From the NCBI GenBank assembly GCA_934183135.1, contig CAKPRX010000002.1, forward strand, positions 1 to 58,101: DNA of 58,101 nucleotides. The letters are read 5' to 3'. A program made the position numbers and the translations under genes. This DNA is from an uncultured Prevotella sp. (lineage in GTDB: Bacteria > Bacteroidota > Bacteroidia > Bacteroidales > Bacteroidaceae). Under the pieces are notes generated by a model that did no database searches, was not told where the DNA came from, and worked only from the letters and a program-made list of their open reading frames with translations. This document shows positions 45,501 through 54,370 of the stretch, piece by piece (the first letter of the stretch is position 1; every line of letters starts with the position of its first letter).

Positions 45501-45552
45501 ACTTGGCCATCGCCCCAAAATAGGGCGTGGCCGTTATTTTTATGGTTTTTTC

Positions 45553-45584
45553 TTTGGTTACTATTTGTAATATCTGTAACTTTG
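45553..45584 (+). promoter_or_regulatory. Promoter of the M24 aminopeptidase gene
   Basis: TTTG (45553-45556), 20-nt spacer, TAACTTTG (45577-45584). Start site near 45591, about 80 nt before the ATG at 45671. Confidence 0.75.
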
Positions 45585-45670
45585 TAGCATATAGGGGCTA
45601 TCGTGGCCACTGCACCCCCGCCACTATACACAGCCCCTGGCAGAGAAAAGAGTATAAATCAAGGTTAGAA

Positions 45671-47074
45671 ATGTTTAGTAAAGAAACTTATATCCGCCGA
45701 CGGGCGGAACTGAAGAAACTGGTAAAAAGCGGTGTTATCATCTTATTCGGCAACAATGAGTCGCCGGCCAACTTTCCGAACAACGGTTACTACCCCTTTC
45801 GTCAAGACTCTACATTCCTGTACTACTTCGGGCTGCAGCGCGACGGCCTGGTAGGTGTCATTGACATAGACAACGACCAGGAGACACTGGTGGGCAACGA
45901 TATAGACATAGAGGACATAGTGTGGTACGGAGCCGTAGACAGCGTGGCCGACATGGCCGCACAGGTGGGCGTGGCCCACACGGCCCCCATGAAAGCCATG
46001 CGCACGCTGTGTAACGACGCGCTGAGCAAGAAGCGGCCCATACACTTCCTGCCACCGTACCGCTACGACATCAAGCTGATGGTCTTTGACCTGCTGGGCA
46101 TACACCCCAACCAGCAGAAGGACGCGGCATCGATGGAACTCATCAGGGCCGTGGTCCAGATGCGCTCTACCAAGGAGCAGCAGGAGATAGACGAGCTGGA
46201 GCGGGCCGCCGTGATAGGCTACAAGATGCACACCACGGCCATGAGGCTCACCCGGCCCGGCGTAACGGAGAAGTACATCGGCGGGCAGGTAGACGGCATA
46301 GCCAACTCGTACGGGGCAATGGTAAGCTTTCCCACCATCTTCTCACAGCATGGCGAGATAATGCACGGAAACCCCTCTATGGCTCAGCTGGAAAGCGGCC
46401 GGCTGGTACTGTGCGACGCGGGCGCCGAGACCATGAACAACTACTGCTCGGACAACACCCGCACCTATCCGGTGAGCGGCACCTTTACACAGCGCCAGCT
46501 GGATATATACTCTATAGTAGAGGCGGCCCACGACCATGCCCTCGAGGTGGCCAAGCCAGGCGTCAAGTACGCCGACGTACACTTCTCGGTGTGCCGGCTC
46601 ATATTCGACAGACTCAAGGAGCTGGGCCTGGCCAAGGGCGACACCGACGCGGCTGTACGCGAGGGGGCCCACGCCATGTTCCTGCCCCACGGACTGGGTC
46701 ACATGATGGGCATGGACGTACACGACATGGAGAACCTGGACCAGGTTAACGTGGGCTTCGACGAGGAGACACGTCCCAACCTGGAGCAGTTCGGCACCAA
46801 CTGCCTGCGCATGGGCCGCAGACTGCAGGAGGGCTTCGTGGTGACCGACGAGCCGGGCATATACTTCATACCGGCCCTGATAGACGAGTGGCGAGCCACC
46901 GGCCACTGCAAGGACTTCCTCAACTTTGACGCGCTGGACACCTACAAGGACTTCGGCGGCATACGCATCGAGGACGACCTGCTCATCACCGCCACCGGAG
47001 CACGCTTCATAGGCAAGGAGCGCATACCCTATCACCCCAAGGACGTAGAGGAGTTCATGGCAGGCAACAAGTAA
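45671..47074 (+). CDS. pepP: M24 family Xaa-Pro aminopeptidase
   Basis: 467 residues from the ATG at 45671; the frame is open 48 codons upstream, but that includes the promoter. N-terminal aminopeptidase-P domain (residues about 1-160: RRAELKKLV, ILFGNNESPANFPNNGYYPFRQDSTFLYYFG), then the pita-bread fold with all metal ligands: Asp in LCDAGAE, Asp in SDNTRTYP, His in LPHGLGHMMG, Glu in TDEPGIY and Glu in IRIEDDLL. It removes the N-terminal residue before proline using two Mn2+ or similar. Cytoplasmic. A secreted C1 peptidase follows 46 nt downstream, so the two probably form a peptide-degradation operon. Confidence 0.95.
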   Translation: MFSKETYIRRRAELKKLVKSGVIILFGNNESPANFPNNGYYPFRQDSTFLYYFGLQRDGLVGVIDIDNDQETLVGNDIDIEDIVWYGAVDSVADMAAQVGVAHTAPMKAMRTLCNDALSKKRPIHFLPPYRYDIKLMVFDLLGIHPNQQKDAASMELIRAVVQMRSTKEQQEIDELERAAVIGYKMHTTAMRLTRPGVTEKYIGGQVDGIANSYGAMVSFPTIFSQHGEIMHGNPSMAQLESGRLVLCDAGAETMNNYCSDNTRTYPVSGTFTQRQLDIYSIVEAAHDHALEVAKPGVKYADVHFSVCRLIFDRLKELGLAKGDTDAAVREGAHAMFLPHGLGHMMGMDVHDMENLDQVNVGFDEETRPNLEQFGTNCLRMGRRLQEGFVVTDEPGIYFIPALIDEWRATGHCKDFLNFDALDTYKDFGGIRIEDDLLITATGARFIGKERIPYHPKDVEEFMAGNK

Positions 47075-47120
47075 GACACCGCAACCGACAAACAACATAT
47101 TATAAAACATAACGCAAACA

Positions 47121-48326
47121 ATGAGAAAACTTATGACGATGGCGCTGGTTGCCCTGATGGCAATGAGCGCAAACGCACAGGAAAAAAAGGCTGCCAAGGA
47201 GAACCCCAACAAGCCTAAGTTTACTGTGGTGAAGGAGAACAAAATCACAAGTATCAAGGACCAGAACCGCTCGGGTACCTGCTGGGACTACTCGACACTG
47301 AGTTTCTTCGAGGCCGAAATCCTCAAGGCCACAGGCAAGACCTACGACCTGGACGAGAGCTTCGTGGCCAGCAAGACTTACATGGACCGCGCCATCCAGG
47401 TGGTGCGACTGCACGGCGACTGCCAGTTCTCGCAGGGCGGCTCGGCCTACGACCCCCTCTACTGCATCCAGCACTACGGTATCGCGCCCCAGGGCATCAT
47501 GCCTTTCCCCGGCAGCCTGTACGGCGACTCTCTTAACAACTTCAATGAGTTCTTCAGCGTGATGGAACCTTATGTCAAGGCCATTGCGACAAGCAGCGCC
47601 AAGAAAATATCAGGTCAGTGGAAAGTGGGCCTGCAGGGTATCCTGGACGCTTACCTCGGCAAGTGTCCTGAAAACTTCACCTACGAGGGCAAGAAGTACA
47701 CTCCCAAGACCTTCGCAGCCAGCCTGGGACTCAACTGGGACGACTACGTGTCTATAACGAGCTACACGCATCACCCCTTCTGGACCGCCTTTGCCGTAGA
47801 GGTACAGGACAACTGGCGCAACCCGCTCTCCTGGAACGTGCCCATGGACGATATGGCCCGCATCATAGACAATGCCGTGATGAACGGCTACACGGTGGCC
47901 TGGGGAGGCGACGTGTCGGAAGAGGGATTTACCCGCCAGGGCCTGGCTTACTTCTATGACACCAAGAAGATGGAGAGCCTGGCCGGCAGCGACATGGCCC
48001 GCTGGCTCAAGCTGTCCAAGACCAAGAAGACAAGCCTGATAGACTCGCTGGGCGTTAACGTGCCCGAACTGGTGCCCACCCAGGAACAGCGCCAGGAACG
48101 CTATGACAACTGGGAACTGACCGACGACCACGGCATGCTCATCTACGGCATCGCCAAGGACCAGAACGGCAAGGAGTACTACATGGTTAAGAACTCATGG
48201 GGCGAGACCGGCGAATACAAGGGCATCTGGTACATGACCAAGAACTTCATCATCGCCAACACGATGGACTTCATGGTCAACAAGAACGCCATCCCCAAGG
48301 ATATACGTAAGAAGTTAGGCATCTAA
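47121..48326 (+). CDS. Secreted C1 peptidase, bleomycin hydrolase-like
   Basis: 401 residues. Signal peptide MRKLMTMALVALMAMSANAQ, cleaved near residue 20. The papain-like catalytic triad is visible: Cys54 in NRSGTCWDYST (bleomycin hydrolases usually have GRCWxFA), His337 in DDHGMLIYG and Asn358 in VKNSWGE. Length and the inserted segment between them fit the PepC/BLMH group rather than short papains. In Bacteroidales such exported aminopeptidases act on peptides in the periplasm. Cotranscribed after pepP (46 nt) and followed by a strong terminator. Confidence 0.92.
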   Translation: MRKLMTMALVALMAMSANAQEKKAAKENPNKPKFTVVKENKITSIKDQNRSGTCWDYSTLSFFEAEILKATGKTYDLDESFVASKTYMDRAIQVVRLHGDCQFSQGGSAYDPLYCIQHYGIAPQGIMPFPGSLYGDSLNNFNEFFSVMEPYVKAIATSSAKKISGQWKVGLQGILDAYLGKCPENFTYEGKKYTPKTFAASLGLNWDDYVSITSYTHHPFWTAFAVEVQDNWRNPLSWNVPMDDMARIIDNAVMNGYTVAWGGDVSEEGFTRQGLAYFYDTKKMESLAGSDMARWLKLSKTKKTSLIDSLGVNVPELVPTQEQRQERYDNWELTDDHGMLIYGIAKDQNGKEYYMVKNSWGETGEYKGIWYMTKNFIIANTMDFMVNKNAIPKDIRKKLGI

Positions 48327-48351
48327 GAGCCACTCAGGCACAAGTAAAAAT

Positions 48352-48390
48352 AACGGCGGTTTCTGATTTTTTTAGTCAGAAGCTGCCGTT
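48352..48390 (+). terminator. Terminator after the C1 peptidase gene
   Basis: 15-nt arms (48352-48366 with 48376-48390) with minor mismatches and a T-rich tail. Confidence 0.85.
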
Positions 48391-48399
48391 TTCTTGTAT

Positions 48400-48415
48400 T
48401 ATTTTTGTAATTTTG
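48400..48415 (+). promoter_or_regulatory. Tandem -7-like elements, recJ
   Basis: TATTTTTG directly followed by TAATTTTG. Either could serve as -7 element for recJ, about 75 nt before its ATG; -33 matches would fall in the terminator. Confidence 0.5.
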
Positions 48416-48484
48416 GGCACGCAATAGTGCCGTGACACTCCCCACAACACCCCTCACCACAGATAAAATAAGAATAATACATAA

Positions 48485-50215
48485 ATGCACTTCAAATGGA
48501 ACTACAAATCTCCCACACCAGAAGAGGCACAAGCGGCTAAGGAGCTGGGCGAAAAGCTCAACATGAGCCCCATACTCACCACGCTGCTCATACGGCGCGG
48601 CATCACCACCGAGTCGGCGGCCAAGCGGTTCTTCAAGCCACAGCTGGCCGACCTGATCAACCCATTTCTGATGAAGGACATGGACGTGGCCGTAGACAGG
48701 CTCAACGATGCCATGGGGCGCAAGGAGCGCATACTGGTCTACGGCGACTACGACGTAGATGGCTGTACAGCCGTAGCCCTGGTGTACAAGTTTCTGCAGC
48801 AGTTCTATTCCAATATCGAGTACTACATACCCGACCGCTACGACGAGGGATACGGAGTAAGCAAGAAGGGAATAGACCATGCAAAGGAAGCGGGAGTAAA
48901 GCTGATCATCATACTCGATTGCGGTATCAAGGCCATCGAGGAGATAGCCTATGCCAAGCAGCAGGGCATCGACTTCATTATATGCGACCACCATGTACCC
49001 GACGAGACCCTGCCCGACGCCGTGGCCATACTCAACCCCAAGCGCGAGGACGACCCCTACCCTTTCAAGCACCTGTGCGGGTGTGGCGTGGGGTTCAAGT
49101 TCATGCAGGCTTTTGCCAAGAACAACGGCATACCGTTCTCGCGGCTCATACCGTTGCTGGACTTCTGCGCGGTAAGCATAGCCGCCGACATCGTACCGGT
49201 GGTCGACGAGAACCGCATCCTGGCCTTTCATGGACTCAAACAGCTCAACCAGAACCCCAGCGTGGGCCTGAAGGCCATCATAGACATCTGCGGGCTCAAC
49301 AACCGCGAACTCTCCATGAGCGACATTATCTTCAAGATAGGCCCGCGCATCAACGCGTCGGGCCGCATGGAGAATGGGCGCGAGAGCGTGGACCTGCTGG
49401 TGGAGAAAGACCTCGGCACAGCCCTGCGCGAGGCCAAGAACATCAACGAGTACAATGAGCAGCGCAAGGATATAGACAAGCAGATGACCGAAGAGGCCAA
49501 CCTGATAGTGGCCCGTCTCGAGAACCAGAAACACCAGTCCAGTATCGTACTCTATGACGAGAACTGGAAGAAGGGGGTTATCGGTATCGTGGCGTCAAGG
49601 CTGACGGAAATATATTTCAGACCTACCGTGGTGCTCACCCGCGATGGCGAGTTCGCCACTGGGTCGGCCCGTAGCGTCACCGGGTTTGACATCTACTCGG
49701 CCATCAAGAGCTGCCGGGACCTGCTGGTCAACTTTGGCGGGCATACGTATGCCGCCGGACTCACCCTGAAGTGGGATAGGGTCAAGGAGTTCAGACAGGC
49801 GTTTCAGCATTACGTCGACGAGCACATCCTGCCCGAACAGACCGAGGCCAACCTGAACATCGACGCCGTCATAGACTTCAAGGACATCACCAAGCGTCTG
49901 CACAATGACCTGAAGAAGTTCTCACCCTTCGGACCGGGAAACCCGAAACCTCTCTTCTGCACACTTAACGTGTACGACTATGGTACCAGCAAGGTCGTGG
50001 GACGCGAACAGGAGCACATCAAACTGGAACTCGTGGACTCTAAGTCGAGCAACGTGGTCAAGGGAATAGCCTTCGGGCAGAGCGCCTCGGCCCGCTACAT
50101 CAAGTCAAAGCGCAGTTTTGATATAGCCTATACGCTCGAGGACAACGTATTCAAGCACAATGCCATCCAGTTACAGATAGAGGACATACGGCCAGCCGAG
50201 GATGAACGAGTATGA
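48485..50215 (+). CDS. recJ: Single-strand DNA exonuclease RecJ
   Basis: 576 residues. DHH-family 5'-3' exonuclease for recombination repair. Motifs: LVYGDYDVDGCTA (about 78-90), ILDCGIKAI, DHHVPDE (motif III), GPRINASGRMENGRESVDLL, and the C-terminal DHHA1 region with GSARSVTGFD and NFGGHTYAAGLTL, then an OB fold near FSPFGPGNPKP. The gene overlaps recQ by 14 nt, so the two products, which act together in end resection, are co-translated. Confidence 0.96.
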   Translation: MHFKWNYKSPTPEEAQAAKELGEKLNMSPILTTLLIRRGITTESAAKRFFKPQLADLINPFLMKDMDVAVDRLNDAMGRKERILVYGDYDVDGCTAVALVYKFLQQFYSNIEYYIPDRYDEGYGVSKKGIDHAKEAGVKLIIILDCGIKAIEEIAYAKQQGIDFIICDHHVPDETLPDAVAILNPKREDDPYPFKHLCGCGVGFKFMQAFAKNNGIPFSRLIPLLDFCAVSIAADIVPVVDENRILAFHGLKQLNQNPSVGLKAIIDICGLNNRELSMSDIIFKIGPRINASGRMENGRESVDLLVEKDLGTALREAKNINEYNEQRKDIDKQMTEEANLIVARLENQKHQSSIVLYDENWKKGVIGIVASRLTEIYFRPTVVLTRDGEFATGSARSVTGFDIYSAIKSCRDLLVNFGGHTYAAGLTLKWDRVKEFRQAFQHYVDEHILPEQTEANLNIDAVIDFKDITKRLHNDLKKFSPFGPGNPKPLFCTLNVYDYGTSKVVGREQEHIKLELVDSKSSNVVKGIAFGQSASARYIKSKRSFDIAYTLEDNVFKHNAIQLQIEDIRPAEDERV

Positions 50216-52097
50216 GCGACTGCTAAAAGCGTACTGGGGCTACGACGACTTCCGCGGCATACAGCGGCCCATCATAGAGAGCATCGGGGCGGGCAGGGAC
50301 ACGCTCGGCCTGATGCCCACGGGCGGTGGCAAGTCAATAACGTTTCAGGTTCCGGCACTCGCAGCCAAGGGGGTGTGCCTGGTCATCACTCCGCTCATCG
50401 CCCTGATGAAGGATCAGGTCATGCACCTGCAGGAACGGGGCATCATGGCCGCTGCCATATACTCGGGCATGTCGCGCCAGGAGATAATAGTAACCTTAGA
50501 AAACTGTATCTTCGGCGAGACCAAACTTCTTTATATCTCGCCCGAGCGCCTCACTTCCGATATCTTTCTGGCTAAGCTCAGGCACATTCCTGTAAGCTTC
50601 ATCACCGTAGACGAAGCTCACTGTATCAGCCAGTGGGGCTACGACTTCCGCCCCAGTTACCTACACATAGCCGACATACGGCACCTGTTGCCCGACGTAC
50701 CCATACTGGCGCTGACGGCCACGGCCACCCCCGAGGTGGTCGAGGACATACAGAAGAAGTTGGAGTTCAAGACGCGTAACGTATTCAGCATGAGTTTCGA
50801 ACGCAAGAACTTGGGGTACGTTATCCGTCACTGTAGCGACAAGGACCATGAACTGCTGCACATCCTACAGGCTGTCGGCGGCTCGGCCATCGTGTATGTA
50901 CGCAGTCGCAAGCGTACCCGCGAGATAGCCCGCTATTTAGAATCGGCCCACATCTCGGCCAACTACTTCCATGCGGGACTCGACCCTGCCATCAAGGACA
51001 AGCACCAGGATGAGTGGCAGCACAACACCAAGCGTGTCATCGTCGCCACCAATGCCTTTGGCATGGGTATCGACAAGCCTGACGTGCGCGTGGTCATCCA
51101 TTACGACTGCCCCGACTCTATCGAGGCTTACTTCCAGGAGGCCGGGCGTGCCGGGCGCGACGGACTGCGTGCCTACGCCGTGCTACTGTACGACACGAGC
51201 GACAAGGTAAAGCTCAACAAGCGCATAGATGACAACTATCCCGACAAGGACTTCATCCGTGAGGTCTATGAGCATCTGGCCTACTACTTCCAGATCGGCC
51301 TGGGCAGTGGGCGTGGCTTCACGGGAGCCTTCAGCCTCGACAAGTTTTGCCAGATTTATCACCTCTTTACCATCAGGACCGACTCGGCCCTACACATACT
51401 GCAACGGGCGGGCTATATAGTGTACGAGACCGACCCCGACGCACGGGCGCGTATCCTGTTCCTGCTCAACCGCGACGAGCTGTACCGTCTGGAGCAGACC
51501 ACCGACTACGAGGAGCGGGTCATCACAGCCCTGCTACGCTGCTATGGCGGCCTGTTTACCGACTACGTGTACATAGACCTCTCGCTCATAGCCCTGCAGA
51601 GCGGCCTGGAACATCAGCAGGTCTACTTTGTACTCAAACAGCTCAGCCAGCGCCACATCGTACACTTTATACCTCAACGCAAGTCACCTTATATTACTTA
51701 CCTCTGCGAACGCGTGGCTCCCGAGGAGGTAGTTCTGGGCCGCGACATCTACGAAGAGCGCAAGGCGAACTACAGCAAGCGCATCCAGGCGATGATAGCA
51801 TATATAGAGAACGGAAAGGAGTGTCGCAGCCGGCAGCTTCTGCGTTATTTCGGAGAAAAGGACAGCACCGACTGCCACCGGTGCGATGTGTGTGCCGAGC
51901 ACTACGGCCACATAGACCGCCAACAGCAGGAAGAGGCGCGCCAGGGCATCTTAAACAGCATAGCCGACGGCGAATTACACCCCATCACTGTGCTCCACAG
52001 CCTCAACCTGCCTGAGAAAGTACTTCACGCAACCCTTGCCGATATGGTTAGCGAAGAAGAGATAGTCGTAGAAGACGGACAGATACGCAAGGGCTGA
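50202..52097 (+). CDS. recQ: ATP-dependent DNA helicase RecQ
   Basis: 631 residues, superfamily 2 helicase. Motif I GGGKSITFQVPAL, DEAHCISQWGYDFRPSY, ALTATAT, YVRSRKRTRE, NAFGMGIDKPDVR and QEAGRAGRDG; then the RQC zinc region with CRSRQLL, CHRCDVC. There is no obvious HRDC domain at the C-terminus, which stops after about 60 residues beyond the zinc Cys. Second gene of the recJ-recQ pair; the thioesterase gene begins converging 7 nt after its stop, with no room for a separate terminator. Confidence 0.96.
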   Translation: MNEYERLLKAYWGYDDFRGIQRPIIESIGAGRDTLGLMPTGGGKSITFQVPALAAKGVCLVITPLIALMKDQVMHLQERGIMAAAIYSGMSRQEIIVTLENCIFGETKLLYISPERLTSDIFLAKLRHIPVSFITVDEAHCISQWGYDFRPSYLHIADIRHLLPDVPILALTATATPEVVEDIQKKLEFKTRNVFSMSFERKNLGYVIRHCSDKDHELLHILQAVGGSAIVYVRSRKRTREIARYLESAHISANYFHAGLDPAIKDKHQDEWQHNTKRVIVATNAFGMGIDKPDVRVVIHYDCPDSIEAYFQEAGRAGRDGLRAYAVLLYDTSDKVKLNKRIDDNYPDKDFIREVYEHLAYYFQIGLGSGRGFTGAFSLDKFCQIYHLFTIRTDSALHILQRAGYIVYETDPDARARILFLLNRDELYRLEQTTDYEERVITALLRCYGGLFTDYVYIDLSLIALQSGLEHQQVYFVLKQLSQRHIVHFIPQRKSPYITYLCERVAPEEVVLGRDIYEERKANYSKRIQAMIAYIENGKECRSRQLLRYFGEKDSTDCHRCDVCAEHYGHIDRQQQEEARQGILNSIADGELHPITVLHSLNLPEKVLHATLADMVSEEEIVVEDGQIRKG

Positions 52098-52104
52098 CCT
52101 GCCG

Positions 52105-52884
52105 TTATACGGTTCGTGCCTTGGGAATGAAGACGGCCTTGCCGCGGGCCACCTCGGTCTCCTCTGTATCGGCATCCACCTGCTTGGTTATCTTGATGCT
52201 GTACTCGCCATCGGCCGTCTGTTCCATATAGAACACCAAGACGTCGCCGCCATGAGCCTCGGCCACGTACGCCATCTCGAACCGCTTCAAAAAACAGTCA
52301 CGATACTGACTCAGGGGAAACAGATCGAGTGTATGCTCGATATACTTCACACTGTTGATATGGCCATTGATATCCACATCGTTATAATGGGTCTTGACCG
52401 TCTCGACGCGCTGTGCGGCAGCGCTCACCTTGACCCTTGACGGACGGTCGATGGGACAAGGATAATCGACTTCGACATAATCGTTGATTTTGCCGTCATG
52501 TATGGCAAGGATGTCGGCAGGCTGGCGAGTCTGTGTGTCTATCATGGCCCACACGCTACGGCCATAGCCATAGACGCGGCCATCGGACGAGGTGATGGCG
52601 AAGTTGCGGGCGGTAAAATAGCGCATGGCGCTCTCTACCCAGGTCTCAACATCAAACTGGTCGTAAGCAGCAGGCATCTCGCGCATCTCGATAGCCAAGC
52701 GCGACAGCACCCAGGTCTTGTGACGGGGCATCAGGTAGTTCATGCCAAATCCCCGGTCGGTAGAATGGAAGTCGGCCGCGTTGAGCAGATGGTTACCTAA
52801 ATGGCCCATGAAGAGGCGGTTATCAAAGTCACAATGAAAGGGTTCGGCCAGGAACCTGTATTTACCTATCTTAGATGTTTCCAT
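52105..52884 (-). CDS. Acyl-ACP thioesterase
   Basis: 259 residues, double hot-dog fold of the FatA/FatB-like bacterial family. The second half has the catalytic segment DVDINGHINSVKYIEHTLD with the Asn and His used for hydrolysis; the first half has FDNRLFMGHLGNHLL and RHKTWVLSRLAIEM. It releases free fatty acids from acyl-ACP in the cytoplasm. Converges on recQ. Confidence 0.9.
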   Translation of the reverse strand: METSKIGKYRFLAEPFHCDFDNRLFMGHLGNHLLNAADFHSTDRGFGMNYLMPRHKTWVLSRLAIEMREMPAAYDQFDVETWVESAMRYFTARNFAITSSDGRVYGYGRSVWAMIDTQTRQPADILAIHDGKINDYVEVDYPCPIDRPSRVKVSAAAQRVETVKTHYNDVDINGHINSVKYIEHTLDLFPLSQYRDCFLKRFEMAYVAEAHGGDVLVFYMEQTADGEYSIKITKQVDADTEETEVARGKAVFIPKARTV

Positions 52885-52963
52885 ATCTTTTTATGTTATT
52901 AGGGGCCGTGAGGCCATCGTCAGCTATAGCCAGGCAGCCATCAGCCAGCCCCCTACTGCTACG

Positions 52964-52971
52964 CAAAAGTA
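52964..52971 (-). promoter_or_regulatory. Candidate -7 element, thioesterase
   Basis: TACTTTTG on the minus strand, about 80 nt before the start at 52884. Confidence 0.5.
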
Positions 52972-52975
52972 CAAT

Positions 52976-53012
52976 AAAAAGCCCCAATACCCAAAGGATA
53001 TTGGAGCTTTTT
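52976..53012 (-). terminator. Terminator of the OmpA-family gene
   Basis: 14-nt arms (52976-52989 with 52999-53012), one mismatch, A and T runs at the ends. Confidence 0.8.
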
Positions 53013-53040
53013 TATTAGTTGGATTATGATTAATCGGCTA

Positions 53041-54111
53041 TTACTTTACATAAACGACAGCCAGACGGTTAGAGGTGGTACCCTGAACACCCTTACCGGT
53101 CGCCTCGTCAACAACAACGCCACGGTTGCTGAGGTAAGCGGCAACGGCATCAGCACGGCCCTGAGAAATCTTATCATTGATTTCCTTAGAACCCTCGGGA
53201 GAAGCAGTACCTACAATCTGTACGTGCTTGCCCTTAGCTACACCGTCGAGGGCAGCCTTGGCCTCCTTGGTCAGAGTGGTCTTGCCCTGAGCGAAGGTTA
53301 CGAATACCAGGTTCTCTACCTTTACTTCCTGAGGAGCCGGTGCTTCCTTAACCACTTCCTTGACTACTTCCTTAGGCTTCTTGGCCAGTTCGTTGCGCAG
53401 GTCGTTAATCTGAGCGTTCAGACCATCAATCTCAGCCTGGTCGCGCAGCTTAGCCAGTGCGAAGTTGTGGCTACCGTTAGAGTTCTTGAACTTGTAGTTT
53501 ACGCCAACATTAAGCTGGAATGCCGACTTGTTGATGTTGTAAGCTACGCCCTCGTAACCACTGCCGTTGAGGTTCCAGTTCATAGAAGGCTCAACGTAGA
53601 ACTGCCAAGCGCGCTTTGCGCCCAGGTTGAAAGCGAGGTCTACACCCAGCTTAGAGGTAAGGGCATCGGCCTTCCAGTTGGCAGAGGGAGTACCGAAGGT
53701 ATGGCCCCATCCAAAACCGAATACAGGGATAACCTCGAAGCAACGGGGCTCGCCAGTGTAGCCACCAAACCAGTTGCTGAGGTTAACAGTAGCCAGCAGC
53801 GAAGTATTCAGACCATTAACCAGTGTACCCTGTACGTTGGTATGGTGCAGATTCTTGAAGTAAGCGTTGCTCTCCAGAGCCAGACCGAACACAGGGGTAA
53901 ACCAGCGGCCTACGCGGATGCCTGCGTTAGGGGCAATGTCACGGAGCCAAGTGTGATGCTCGGGACCCAGAACCGATGGGCGGGTCGTGGTGGCCAGTCC
54001 GCCATTCACACCGAGGTAGAAATTGTCAAAAGTCTTGCTCTCTGTAACAGTCTGAGCAGATGCTGAAACTGCCATCACAGCAGCAGCAAACATTAATACT
54101 AACTTTTTCAT
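53041..54111 (-). CDS. OmpA/OprF family outer-membrane porin
   Basis: 356 residues. Signal peptide MKKLVLMFAAAVMAVSASAQ; an eight-stranded barrel of about 190 residues (many aromatic strand motifs, TWLRDIAPNAGIRVGRWFTPVFG); a heptad-like linker AEIDGLNAQINDLRNELAKKPKE and a Pro/Glu stretch; then the peptidoglycan-binding OmpA domain (FVTFAQGKTTLTKEAKAAL, IVGTASPEGSKEINDKIS, GRADAVAAYLSNRGV). It anchors the outer membrane to the wall and is usually very abundant. In the stretches read, all Ile codons are ATC or ATT, unlike its neighbours, fitting high expression. Confidence 0.94.
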   Translation of the reverse strand: MKKLVLMFAAAVMAVSASAQTVTESKTFDNFYLGVNGGLATTTRPSVLGPEHHTWLRDIAPNAGIRVGRWFTPVFGLALESNAYFKNLHHTNVQGTLVNGLNTSLLATVNLSNWFGGYTGEPRCFEVIPVFGFGWGHTFGTPSANWKADALTSKLGVDLAFNLGAKRAWQFYVEPSMNWNLNGSGYEGVAYNINKSAFQLNVGVNYKFKNSNGSHNFALAKLRDQAEIDGLNAQINDLRNELAKKPKEVVKEVVKEAPAPQEVKVENLVFVTFAQGKTTLTKEAKAALDGVAKGKHVQIVGTASPEGSKEINDKISQGRADAVAAYLSNRGVVVDEATGKGVQGTTSNRLAVVYVK

Positions 54112-54159
54112 TTTTTCTTTTTATTTTGAAAGTTACACATGTTGTTCTTTATGGGCGTG

Positions 54160-54191
54160 CAAAGGTAGGAAAAAAACTTTATACAGACAAA
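54160..54191 (-). promoter_or_regulatory. Promoter of the OmpA-family gene
   Basis: Minus strand TTTG (54191-54188), 20-nt spacer, TACCTTTG (54167-54160). The best-matched promoter in the window, again fitting high expression. Confidence 0.8.
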
Positions 54192-54300
54192 AATTTTTCT
54201 AACAAAATGGCCGAAAAGGCCCAATGGCCCTTTAGAGATGGCCTTGACAGCCACGCCCCACCCCATGGTGCTGGCCACATTACCTATTATTATATATAAG

Positions 54301-54329
54301 TTAAGGCTCTCTTGTCAGGAGAGCCTTAA
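54301..54329 (-). terminator. Terminator of the secreted nuclease gene
   Basis: A perfect 11-bp stem (54301-54311 with 54319-54329), 7-nt loop, beyond the stop at 54371. Confidence 0.75.
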
Positions 54330-54370
54330 CGGTAAGCAGGGTGCGAAAAATCATATCTAACATGTGTCCA

